Below are positions 1 through 6,704 of a stretch of 14,799 bases of DNA, in pieces; position 1 is the first letter of the stretch; every line of letters starts with the position of its first letter. The notes beneath the pieces are model-generated. The model ran no database searches. It was not told the DNA's origin and was given only the letters and a program-made list of their open reading frames with translations. Origin of the DNA: Phycisphaerae bacterium (lineage in GTDB: Bacteria > Planctomycetota > Phycisphaerae > Sedimentisphaerales > SM23-30). The position numbers and the translations under genes are program-made. The stretch lies in NCBI GenBank assembly GCA_021736565.1, contig JAIPFO010000049.1, positions 1 to 14,799 of the forward strand, given 5' to 3'.

Positions 1-995
1 GCCGTCTCCATGCACTTTCGGACATACTGGCTCACGCGGCCACGCCGGTCAAAAACGGAAGCGTCGGTTTGCCTTCCTGCCCCCATAATGCAACCATGGC
101 AGGCCAGGACTTCCAGGAGACGGGCATCGAGTGTTCCATTTTCAAACTCTGTTATGGCATTAGGGAAATGCGATTTACCATCGGTGGTCACAATGGTGGT
201 GGTCAGAAGGTCTTCCTGGATACCGGCTGTCTGTAACATGCCGCCACTCAGGGCGAAAAGCCCCCCCAGGCTTGGATGGGGAGGGTCAAAATGGTCGTCG
301 TGCGTATCTTGGACGGCCATATTTTTGTCGGCAAACATCTGTCGCAATTCAGAAAATGTCAATACAGCATCGACTTCGTTGGGGACATTAATCCCGTCGG
401 CCTCACATTTTTTCGCGATACAAGGACCGATGAAGACGATTTTTAAGTCATCCCCATGTATTTTGTGTAGAACGCGAGCCATGGCGATCATCGGTGAGAC
501 AATTGGGGCCAGGGACGCGGTCAACTCCGGATGATATTTTTCGATATAACTTACAATTGCCGGACAGCTCGTCGCAATGTATCGCTTGTCAGGACTGGAC
601 TCGTCCAGCAGCTTTTTATATTGCCGGGCGACCAGGTCAGCGCCGTAGGCCACTTCCGTGACGTATTCGAATCCCAGGGCCCGCACCATGGCCACCAGGT
701 TTGCCGTTTCCAATTCGGCAAATTCAGCCGGAAATGAGGGGGCGATACACGCCGCCACTTTTCCCTTTTCTTGCAGTAAGGCCTCGACCTGACTAATACT
801 GCTGACGACCTGCTTGGCATTCTGGCTGCAAACCTGAACACAATTGCCACAACTGATACATCGTTCTGGAATAACGTCAGCCTGCCCGGAGACAATGCGG
901 ATCGCTTTGGCCGGACATTCCCGAACGCAGGTGTAACACACACGGCAACGATCACTGTTGGTTTTTATAAAAGATGTATTGTTATATCGAATCAT
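1..995 (-). CDS. Sensory-type [FeFe]-hydrogenase-like protein, 3' end cut by window
   Basis: At least 331 codons are open from an ATG at 995 to the left edge, so the C-terminus is missing. Residues 17-27 and 46-56 hold two CxxCxxCxxxC [4Fe-4S] motifs. An H-cluster domain follows: L1 as TSCPA (Cys144), L2 as GPCIAKKCEAD (Cys192), L3 as ACHGCIMGAG (Cys299 and Cys302). The wording AxSFPAEF, YGADLV and LAPIVSPM, and the shortened CxxC in L3, match the group C/D enzymes thought to sense H2 rather than produce it. In that family the C-terminus usually carries PAS, kinase or PP2C-like phosphatase output; here it lies outside the window. The gene begins 51 bases after hndD on the same strand, so it is probably the last gene of the rex-hnd operon. 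The ribosome binding site is weak. A catalytic rather than sensory role cannot be excluded. Confidence 0.9.
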   Translation of the reverse strand, partial: MIRYNNTSFIKTNSDRCRVCYTCVRECPAKAIRIVSGQADVIPERCISCGNCVQVCSQNAKQVVSSISQVEALLQEKGKVAACIAPSFPAEFAELETANLVAMVRALGFEYVTEVAYGADLVARQYKKLLDESSPDKRYIATSCPAIVSYIEKYHPELTASLAPIVSPMIAMARVLHKIHGDDLKIVFIGPCIAKKCEADGINVPNEVDAVLTFSELRQMFADKNMAVQDTHDDHFDPPHPSLGGLFALSGGMLQTAGIQEDLLTTTIVTTDGKSHFPNAITEFENGTLDARLLEVLACHGCIMGAGRQTDASVFDRRGRVSQYVRKCMET

Positions 996-1046
996 AATAT
1001 TTTCACTGGAATCATCATTGAGATATATAGGGCTCGTGTGAGGCGA

Positions 1047-2768
1047 TTATATAATTGTGTCTCTCTTATGATAATGCGTATGCAAAAGATGATGGCTTTT
1101 TTCACTGAGCGGTTCTTTGAGATAATCGTCATACAGACTTTGAATATCTGAGTTTTTATGGGAGACACGAAGTGGGGCGTCCCTGTCAATATTATAGAGG
1201 GCCTGCATCCGTTCGCGGACCGCATCCATATCGGTATTGTAGGGTTGCCCGCCGCCGTTAATACATCCGCCCGGACAGGTCATCACTTCTATAAAGTGGA
1301 ATTCTTTGCGGCCGGCTTTGATTTCTTCCAGAAGGTTTTTCGCATTTTCCAGGCCACTGACCACGGCTATTTTCACTTCCAGGTCGCCGATCTTTAATTG
1401 AGCTTCCTTGATGCCCTTCATGCCGCGAAGTGGTTTGATCTTCAGGTCTGCCAGCTCTTTGCCTGTTAAAAGGTAATGAGCGGTACGCGCCGCGGCCTCC
1501 ATGACGCCACCGGTGGCGGCAAACAGTTTACCGGCTGAACTGCGTTTTCCAAAAGGGGTGTCGGCCGTTTCAGGCTCGAGTTTATTAATGTCGATTCCGT
1601 AAAGGCGAATAAGGCGAGCCAGCTCCCGGGTCGTCAGCACCGCATCAACGTCAGTAATGCCGTCATCCGACATCTCCGCCCGATCGGCCTCAAATTTCTT
1701 AGCGGTACAGGGCATGACCGAAACACTGAATATTTTACGGGGGTCAATGCCCTGTTTTTCAGCAAAATAGCTCTTGATCACTGCGCCCATCATCTGCTGG
1801 GGGCTTTTACAGGTCGACAGATTATCGATGAAGTCAGGATAATATTGTTCGACATATTTAATCCATCCGGGTGAACAACTGGTCATCATTGGAAGGACCC
1901 CGCCGGTCTTAATGCGATGGGCCAGCTCGGAGGCTTCTTCCATAATGGTCAGGTCGGCCGAAAAACCCGTATCAAAGACGCGGTCAAATCCAAGGTTTCG
2001 CAACGCCGCGGTCATAAGGCCGCAGATGTCGCTGCCGGCCTTCATGTTAAATTCTTCAGCAAGTGTAACCGATACCGCCGGAGCATGCTGAACAACAACG
2101 GTCATCTCCGGGTCATTCAACGCGTCGATCACTTCTTTGAGTGAACTGTTTTCTCGCAGCGCACCGGTTGGGCAGACCATAATGCATTGGCCGCAATTGA
2201 CACAACTGGAGACATTGAGCCCCTCATTAAAGGCCGTGCCGACAACCGTGTCGCAACCCCGTCCGATAAAATCAAGGGCGGCGACTCCCTGGGTCTCTTC
2301 ACAGACCCGTACACAACGACCACACAGAATACATTTATCCGGATCGCGGATGATCGACATACTGGAATTATCGACATTATACGCATGCTTTTTGCCGGAG
2401 AAACGTCGCTGACGCACGCCATATTCTTCCGAAAGAGTCTGCAATTCGCAATTACCATTACGCACGCAATACAGGCAATCATCGGGATGGTCGGCCAGCA
2501 GCAGTTCAATAATGGTCTTACGAGCACGGACGACTCTGGGAGAATGCGTTTTAAGCTTCATGCCCTCACGCACCGGAAAGGCGCAACTGGGAATCAATCC
2601 GTTGGCCCCATCCAGTTCAACCATACACATTCGGCAGGCACCGGAAGGGAATTTGTCTTTCATATGGCATAATGTGGGGACGGTGATGCCTGATCGCTCA
2701 AGTGCGTCCAAAATCATTTCGCCCTGATTGGCCTCTATTGTTTTATTATCTACTTCGATTTTTATCAC
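1047..2768 (-). CDS. hndD: [FeFe]-hydrogenase catalytic subunit, HydA/HndD type
   Basis: The protein has 573 residues, close to clostridial CpI and Desulfovibrio HndD. In order: a [2Fe-2S] plant-type ferredoxin domain (Cys34, 45, 48, 62), a His-ligated [4Fe-4S] site (His94, Cys98, 101, 107), two ferredoxin-type [4Fe-4S] clusters (Cys146-156 and Cys189-199), then the H-cluster domain with L1 TSCSPGW (296-302), L2 MPCTAKKFEADR (Cys354) and L3 TCPGGCINGGG (Cys498, Cys502). A small-subunit-like tail ends near LHTHY. It lacks the extra C-terminal [2Fe-2S] domain of Thermotoga HydA. Its role is reversible H2 formation, with electrons supplied by HndA/HndC. The start is GTG at 2768, with AAGGA at 2776-2780 seven bases upstream. 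A 234-base gap rich in repeats separates it from hndC. Confidence 0.96.
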   Translation of the reverse strand: MIKIEVDNKTIEANQGEMILDALERSGITVPTLCHMKDKFPSGACRMCMVELDGANGLIPSCAFPVREGMKLKTHSPRVVRARKTIIELLLADHPDDCLYCVRNGNCELQTLSEEYGVRQRRFSGKKHAYNVDNSSMSIIRDPDKCILCGRCVRVCEETQGVAALDFIGRGCDTVVGTAFNEGLNVSSCVNCGQCIMVCPTGALRENSSLKEVIDALNDPEMTVVVQHAPAVSVTLAEEFNMKAGSDICGLMTAALRNLGFDRVFDTGFSADLTIMEEASELAHRIKTGGVLPMMTSCSPGWIKYVEQYYPDFIDNLSTCKSPQQMMGAVIKSYFAEKQGIDPRKIFSVSVMPCTAKKFEADRAEMSDDGITDVDAVLTTRELARLIRLYGIDINKLEPETADTPFGKRSSAGKLFAATGGVMEAAARTAHYLLTGKELADLKIKPLRGMKGIKEAQLKIGDLEVKIAVVSGLENAKNLLEEIKAGRKEFHFIEVMTCPGGCINGGGQPYNTDMDAVRERMQALYNIDRDAPLRVSHKNSDIQSLYDDYLKEPLSEKSHHLLHTHYHKRDTII

Positions 2769-2855
2769 GTTGAAATCCTTATTCTTATTTTAACATCTCA
2801 AAAGTCGCTATTCCAATTTGCATGGCGTTTGAGATACGGATATTGGGCTTTTCAA

Positions 2856-2871
2856 TCCCGATACATCGGGA
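2856..2871. repeat. Perfect hairpin TCCCGA-TACA-TCGGGA
   Basis: A 16-base palindrome able to form a 6-bp stem with a 4-base loop. No T-run follows on the minus strand, so it is not a convincing terminator. It could act as an mRNA-stabilising or processing hairpin between hndC and hndD, or be a generic repeat of this genome. Confidence 0.6.
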
Positions 2872-2930
2872 CTTGACGTTTTTGGCTATTGGCGTTCAGG
2901 AGCAGTCTTAGCGGATTCCCACGTCAAAAG

Positions 2931-3002
2931 TCATTGTTCGATTTCACAACGCCCTTTAATGTTCGGGAAACGAGCTTCAATAATACTTATGACGCTGGCG
3001 TC
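2931..3002 (-). repeat. 3'-end repeat copy A, after hndC
   Basis: It starts at the base right after the hndC TAA, with GACGCCAGCGTC then ATAAGTATT. Its first 51 bases (3002 down to 2952) align without gaps to copy B (8770-8820) with 39 identities. In frame with the hndC stop it reads DASVISIIEARFPNIKG, then six more residues and TGA at 2931-2933. Its first 21 bases, plus the base before them, are identical to copy C at 13430-13451. Whether this is a decayed gene end, a mobile remnant or an RNA element is unknown. Confidence 0.65.
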
Positions 3003-4985
3003 TTAGCTGACCTGAACCGCGTCAAACTTACATACTTCAACACAAGTGCCGCAGCCAATACATTTATCGGGAATGATATAATGGGGAGCTTTGGGATTTC
3101 CCATTATAGCGTCCGTGGGGCACTTACGGCCACACAGGGTGCATCCCTTACATTTATCGGCATCAATCGTATAGTTCAATAGATCCTTACAGGCGCCCGC
3201 CGGACATCGACGCTCGTAAATATGCGCTTCATATTCATCGCGGAACCATCGCAGGGTGCTCAAAACAGGATTGGGAGCGGTTTGCCCCAGGCCGCACAAA
3301 CTGGTATCTTTGATAACTTCCGCCAGGCGGTTCAGGTACATAATACCTTTAAATCGCTCAAGGGCATCGTTGTGCGTTTCTTTTTTACGCGATTGGGTAA
3401 TGCGTTCCAGGATTTCCAGCATACGCCGGGTGCCTTCGCGGCAGGGAATACATTTTCCGCAGCTCTCACGCTGAATGAAATCCATAAAGAACTTGGCCAC
3501 ATCGACCATGCAGGTCTTATCGTCCATGACGACCAGACCGCCCGACCCCATCATCGCGCCCACTTCTTTAAGCGATTCATAATCGATTTCGATATCAAGA
3601 TGCTCTTCGGGGATGCACCCGCCGGAGGGGCCACCGATCTGAACGGCTTTATATTTTCTGCCATCGGGTATGCCGCCACCAATGCTCATCACGATTTGAC
3701 GGAGCGTGGTGCCCATGGCCACTTCGACCAATCCGGTGCGGGTGACTTTTCCCGATAGGGCAAATACTTTTGTCCCTTTGCTGTTGTCGGTCCCAATGGC
3801 ACTAAACCACTCGGCACCATGGTCAATGATACCCGGCACGTTGGCGAGTGTTTCAACGTTATTGATAATGGTGGGATGCCCAAACAGTCCGGAGACCGCC
3901 GGGAACGGCGGACGGGGACGGGGCATGCCGCGTTTGCCTTCGATACTATTGATCAATGCGGTTTCTTCGCCGCAGACGAAAGCGCCGGCCCCTTTCTTAA
4001 TAATAATTTCAAGGTTAAAACCGCTATCCAGGATGTTATAGCCCAACAGGCCGTATGCCTTGGCTTGCACAATGGCTTCCTTGAAACGTTTGATCGCCAG
4101 GGGATATTCAGCCCGCAGATAAACATAGGCCTTGCTGGCCCCGATCGCATAGGCGGCTATCGCCATGCCTTCCAGCAGGCGATGGGGGTCTCCTTCGATC
4201 ACGGCCCGGTCCATAAAGGCCCCCGGGTCGCCCTCGTCAGCATTACAGATCAAATATTTCTGATCGCTATGAGTTCCCAGGGCAAATTTCCACTTTTTAC
4301 CTGTCAGGAACCCGCCGCCGCCACGACCCCGTAGGCCACTGTCTTCAACGGTATTACAAACATCCGAAGAGGTCTGTTGAGAAATCGCTTTAGAGAACGC
4401 CGTGTAGCCTCCGCGTGCAATATATTCACTTATCTTTGTTGGGTCAACAATTCCGCAATTGGCCAGGACCAGGCGTTTCTGCAGCGCAAAAAAGGAATGC
4501 TCGTTCAGGGCGGGAACGTTATCCCACGCTTCGAGGCCCTTGTCCTGATGTTGGCCAAGAATGCCGTCGGCCGGTACCTTATTCGCCAGGATTGTTTCCA
4601 AAAGTGCGTCTGCTTTTTCCCAGGTCACATTCTCAAAAGAAAGCCTGGTTTTCCCGGGGAGCTGAATGTCCATAACCGGTTCAGCGGCACACAGGCCAAT
4701 ACAGCCCACTTCGATAATCTCAGCTTCTATGGCATGGGCTTCCAGGTACTTTTGGATGGTTGCCAGCGTTTTGTCAGCGCCCGCCGCCAATCCGCAGGTC
4801 CCCGTACCGATGAATATTACCGGCTTATCCATTTTTTCCCGTCGTAAGCAGGTCAGCCGGTCTTGTATCAGCGCTTTACAGGGGGCACCTTCGTGACAGA
4901 TCGGACCATTCTGGATACATTGAATCAAATTCGGACAGGGCCGTTCATCACTATGCCAACATTTATCGCAACATTTTTTATTCAT
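3003..4985 (-). CDS. hndC: Hydrogenase NAD(P)H/FMN subunit, HydB/HndC (NuoF-like)
   Basis: The protein has 660 residues. Residues 1-46 are unusually Cys-rich (Cys5, 6, 9, 17, 23, 30, 36, 46). Residues 54-135 resemble the thioredoxin-like [2Fe-2S] domain of HndB (Cys64, Cys95, Cys99; a usual fourth Cys is not evident). The NuoF core follows, with the FMN/NAD loops GRGGGGFLTGKKW (220-232) and NADEGDPGAFMDR (248-260), an SLBB region, and a [4Fe-4S] site SCGKCIPC (Cys509, 512, 515) with Cys564. Cys594 and Cys599 may bind metal as in HydB. The tail has two [4Fe-4S] motifs (612-622 and 642-652). It should oxidise NAD(P)H on FMN and, in bifurcating relatives, exchange electrons with ferredoxin. The ATG overlaps the end of hndA by 8 bases (ATGAATAA), indicating translational coupling. 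Met52 is an alternative start that would drop the Cys-rich part. Confidence 0.95.
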   Translation of the reverse strand: MNKKCCDKCWHSDERPCPNLIQCIQNGPICHEGAPCKALIQDRLTCLRREKMDKPVIFIGTGTCGLAAGADKTLATIQKYLEAHAIEAEIIEVGCIGLCAAEPVMDIQLPGKTRLSFENVTWEKADALLETILANKVPADGILGQHQDKGLEAWDNVPALNEHSFFALQKRLVLANCGIVDPTKISEYIARGGYTAFSKAISQQTSSDVCNTVEDSGLRGRGGGGFLTGKKWKFALGTHSDQKYLICNADEGDPGAFMDRAVIEGDPHRLLEGMAIAAYAIGASKAYVYLRAEYPLAIKRFKEAIVQAKAYGLLGYNILDSGFNLEIIIKKGAGAFVCGEETALINSIEGKRGMPRPRPPFPAVSGLFGHPTIINNVETLANVPGIIDHGAEWFSAIGTDNSKGTKVFALSGKVTRTGLVEVAMGTTLRQIVMSIGGGIPDGRKYKAVQIGGPSGGCIPEEHLDIEIDYESLKEVGAMMGSGGLVVMDDKTCMVDVAKFFMDFIQRESCGKCIPCREGTRRMLEILERITQSRKKETHNDALERFKGIMYLNRLAEVIKDTSLCGLGQTAPNPVLSTLRWFRDEYEAHIYERRCPAGACKDLLNYTIDADKCKGCTLCGRKCPTDAIMGNPKAPHYIIPDKCIGCGTCVEVCKFDAVQVS

Positions 4986-5466
4986 TGGTTATTTTAACTT
5001 CCTGGTGGTTTTTCCGATAGTTCTTTAGTATTTTTCTTACCTTGTCTCCGTTAACTCCGGCATGAAACTCACCGTTCACGCTGATCACCGGTGCTAAGCC
5101 ACAGGCACCAATACAGGCGACCACTTCCAGACTGAATAGCTTGTCCTTGGTTGTCTGGCCTGCTTTAATATTCAATTCTCGTTCGATAGCGTCCAGGACC
5201 GCGGCCGAACCTTTGACGTGACAGGCGGTTCCTCTGCATACCTGGACATGATATTCACCTTGTGGTAAAAAGGTGAACTGGTTATAAAACGTTGCAACGC
5301 CATAAATCTTACTGGCGGGCAGTTTGAGATGTTTTCCCACTTCAATAACGTTTTCGCGTGATAAATACCCCTGCACTTCCTGGATGTCCTGAAGGATCGG
5401 TATCAGCGAGTCCCTTTGGGCGTCCGGGTATTTGTCTAAAATAACCTGGAGATCTGTGTTGTTCAT
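4978..5466 (-). CDS. hndA: Hydrogenase [2Fe-2S] subunit, HydC/HndA (NuoE-like)
   Basis: The 162-residue protein has the two-part NuoE layout: an N-terminal helical part (about 1-65, with the family wording IYGVATFYNQF) and a thioredoxin-like domain whose cluster ligands are Cys77 and Cys82 (CRGTAC) and Cys118 and Cys122 (CIGAC). It passes electrons between the flavin subunit HndC and the catalytic subunit HndD in soluble NAD-linked hydrogenases. The ATG at 5466 follows AAGGA (5473-5477) by six bases. Its last codons overlap the start of hndC. It lies 131 bases after rex. NuoE of complex I is the other possible reading, but the neighbouring HndD-type gene makes the hydrogenase assignment firm. 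Confidence 0.95.
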   Translation of the reverse strand: MNNTDLQVILDKYPDAQRDSLIPILQDIQEVQGYLSRENVIEVGKHLKLPASKIYGVATFYNQFTFLPQGEYHVQVCRGTACHVKGSAAVLDAIERELNIKAGQTTKDKLFSLEVVACIGACGLAPVISVNGEFHAGVNGDKVRKILKNYRKNHQEVKITNE

Positions 5467-5597
5467 TCGTATTCCTTTTTGATGGTTACGTCTAAATCAA
5501 TCCGCCAGGGGTGTAAATCAACCTCCAGCTGGCGGATGAGTAAAAAAGCCTGTTAGAAGCCAGGGTCAACGCTTCAGAAAATTATGACGCGCGAAAC
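5467..5597 (-). promoter_or_regulatory. rex-hndA spacer with terminator-like and hairpin elements
   Basis: Read on the minus strand, this spacer first holds the 3'-end repeat motif CGCGTCATAA (5582-5591). A short CCTG...CAGG stem followed by CTTTTTTA (about 5532-5554) comes next and resembles a weak intrinsic terminator. Then comes a perfect 9-bp inverted repeat ATCCGCCAG/CTGGCGGAT (5529-5537 and 5500-5508) with a 20-base loop. It could attenuate transcription between rex and the hydrogenase genes or set their relative mRNA levels. No second Rex box is visible here. The role is inferred from structure only. Confidence 0.45.
5582..5591 (-). repeat. 3'-end repeat copy D, after rex
   Basis: CGCGTCATAA, read in the direction of rex and placed six bases after its TAA. 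The left arm GACGCC of the palindrome is missing here (TTTCGCGCGTCATAA). The following bases (TTTTCTGAAGCGTTGACCCTGGCTT) are loosely similar to those after copy C (GTATTGTGACGCGTTAATTCTGGCTT). Confidence 0.5.
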
Positions 5598-6227
5598 TTA
5601 CTTGTTCTTCTGACGGGCGAAATAAGCTACTTTTTCCAATGATAACGCTAAATCAATCCCTTCGACAAAAACGTCCGGTGGCACTTTCAGGTGGACCGGG
5701 GCAAAATTCATGATCCCTTTTATACCCAAAGCCACCAGTTCATCGGCAACTTTTTGTGCCGCGGCGGCCGGCACCGTGATGGCCCCAACCCTCACCTCGC
5801 CTTTGCTGACGATTTCGCCAATTTTATCGCTCGGATGACATCGGCAATTATGAATGACGCGATTGATTTTATGCGGGTCACTATCAAAACATGCTACAAT
5901 ATGTAACTTGGGGCGACGACCGTTGAAATAAGCCAATATGGCACGCCCAAGATTTCCCATGCCAACTAAGACCGCAGTTTCGCCCTCGGGGTCTTCAAAA
6001 AAATTGGCGATACTCAGGCTTAATTGTTTGACGTCATATCCTTTGCTGGGGCTACCGGTGTAGCCGACAACCATGACATCTCTACGGAGTTGAGCGGCGG
6101 TCACACCTGCTTTCGTGGCCAGTTGATGAGAATAGACGTGGGTCACGTCATCATCCTGCAAGTCTTTCAATAATCGGTGGAATAGACTCAGACGTTCAAT
6201 TGTTTTTTCTGAAACCATCGAAGGCAT
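5598..6227 (-). CDS. rex: Redox-sensing transcriptional repressor Rex
   Basis: The 209-residue protein matches the Rex family in length and layout. Residues 1-80 form a winged-helix DNA-binding domain (helix-turn-helix around VTAAQLRRDV, then GSPSKGYDV). From residue 84 a Rossmann fold carries the NAD(H) loop GMGNLGRA (89-96) and an acidic end of strand 2 (FDSD). A C-terminal helix for domain-swapped dimers follows. Rex binds DNA when NADH is low and lets go when NADH rises, so it commonly controls fermentation and hydrogenase genes. Here it is the first gene of the minus-strand cluster, and the two Rex-box-like sites overlapping its promoter point to control of itself and the hnd genes. The start at 6227 is supported by GGAGA (6237-6241) nine bases upstream. 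Confidence 0.95.
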   Translation of the reverse strand: MPSMVSEKTIERLSLFHRLLKDLQDDDVTHVYSHQLATKAGVTAAQLRRDVMVVGYTGSPSKGYDVKQLSLSIANFFEDPEGETAVLVGMGNLGRAILAYFNGRRPKLHIVACFDSDPHKINRVIHNCRCHPSDKIGEIVSKGEVRVGAITVPAAAAQKVADELVALGIKGIMNFAPVHLKVPPDVFVEGIDLALSLEKVAYFARQKNK

Positions 6228-6254
6228 GTCTGTTATTCTCCGTTATGCTCTGGA

Positions 6255-6289
6255 ATGTTATTATATTAACAATGTTATTCTTTTCACAA
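6255..6289 (-). promoter_or_regulatory. Two adjacent Rex-box-like operators
   Basis: On the minus strand two 18-base imperfect inverted repeats lie side by side: TTGTGAAAAGAATAACAT (6272-6289) and TTGTTAATATAATAACAT (6255-6272). The first has a perfect left half of the classic TTGTGA-N6-TCACAA Rex site. The second matches the clostridial form TTGTTAA-N4-TTAACAA at 12 of 14 defined bases. Their centres are 17 bases apart. They cover the promoter elements of rex, so bound Rex would block RNA polymerase. Confidence 0.75.
6260..6289 (-). promoter_or_regulatory. Sigma-70-type promoter of rex-hnd operon
   Basis: On the minus strand, -35 TTGTGA (6284-6289) and -10 TATAAT (6260-6265, a perfect consensus) are separated by 18 bases. 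Transcription would start near 6253, leaving about 25 bases of leader before the rex ATG. The -35 lies inside one Rex box and the -10 inside the other. Confidence 0.7.
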
Positions 6290-6704
6290 TAGATATGATA
6301 CCGTGATAGGGCGGCTTTGTCAAATTTAATTAATAGTTTTTATGAAAAAACAATCAGTCCGTCATAAGTCTTTACTATATATACGTTTATGTGAAAACTA
6401 GCCGTTGTTCAAGGCGGGGGTTTCCATTCCTGTTCAACGACTTATCCCGCTGCAGAGGCAGGCGTTACCCGTTTTTTGGGTACCTGTTTCCGTATTTTAA
6501 AGGGATTCAAAATGGTGAGTGCGATGGGATTATAGTTATTCTGCTCCAATCGGTGATGATCGGATTTTGTGAAAAATTTCAATTATTGAAACATTTTTAT
6601 GGCTTTGTCGTCGTTTATTGTGGATGATATATCCTGTTGAAGTGAATGTCCGATACAGAGTGTATTGAAAATGTGAATATTAATTTCGTTTTTGGAGATT
6701 TATT
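6290..6704. other. Divergent intergenic region, no convincing gene
   Basis: This region separates rex (minus) from the lpoB-like gene (plus). A 78-codon ORF at 6391-6627 has no recognisable domain, no good ribosome binding site and odd composition, so I do not call it. The region holds CGTCATAAGT at 6360-6369 and a TTTCCG...TTAAAGGG block at 6487-6504, both shared with the 3'-end repeats, and a small TACCC/GGGTA stem near 6466-6483. The ribosome binding site GGAG for the next gene is at 6694-6697. A plus-strand promoter must lie here, but I cannot single one out. Confidence 0.5.

Larger units (their letters stand above)
2769..3002 (-). other. Repeat-rich gap between hndC and hndD
   Basis: These 234 bases hold no gene apart from a 23-codon ORF-like stretch just after the hndC stop. 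Read on the minus strand they contain a GACGCCAGCGTC palindrome (2991-3002), a TTTCCCG...TTAAAGGG block (2952-2970), a TTGACGT/ACGTCAA inverted repeat spaced by 41 bases (2873-2879 and 2921-2927), a TCCCGA(TGTA)TCGGGA hairpin (2856-2871) and two copies of GACTTTTGA (one near 2798-2807, one near 2924-2932). There is no T-run typical of an intrinsic terminator, so read-through into hndD is plausible. It looks like an accumulation of small mobile or repetitive elements inside an operon; this is inference. Confidence 0.6.

Noticed and set aside
10..534. 174-codon plus-strand ORF
   Set aside because: Antisense to the sensory hydrogenase H-cluster domain; no recognisable domain and no ribosome binding site.
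551..955. 134-codon minus-strand ORF
   Set aside because: Out-of-frame shadow of the sensory [FeFe]-hydrogenase, whose own frame is open from 995 to the window edge with complete Fe-S motifs.
3222..4334. Two plus-strand ORFs of 171-178 codons
   Set aside because: Both lie antisense to hndC and mirror its codons; no independent start signals.
6391..6627. 78-codon plus-strand ORF between rex and lpoB-like gene
   Set aside because: No ribosome binding site or known domain, and it overlaps repeat pieces. It may contain a decayed copy of the repeat-encoded peptide (FPYFKG) but is not supported as a gene.
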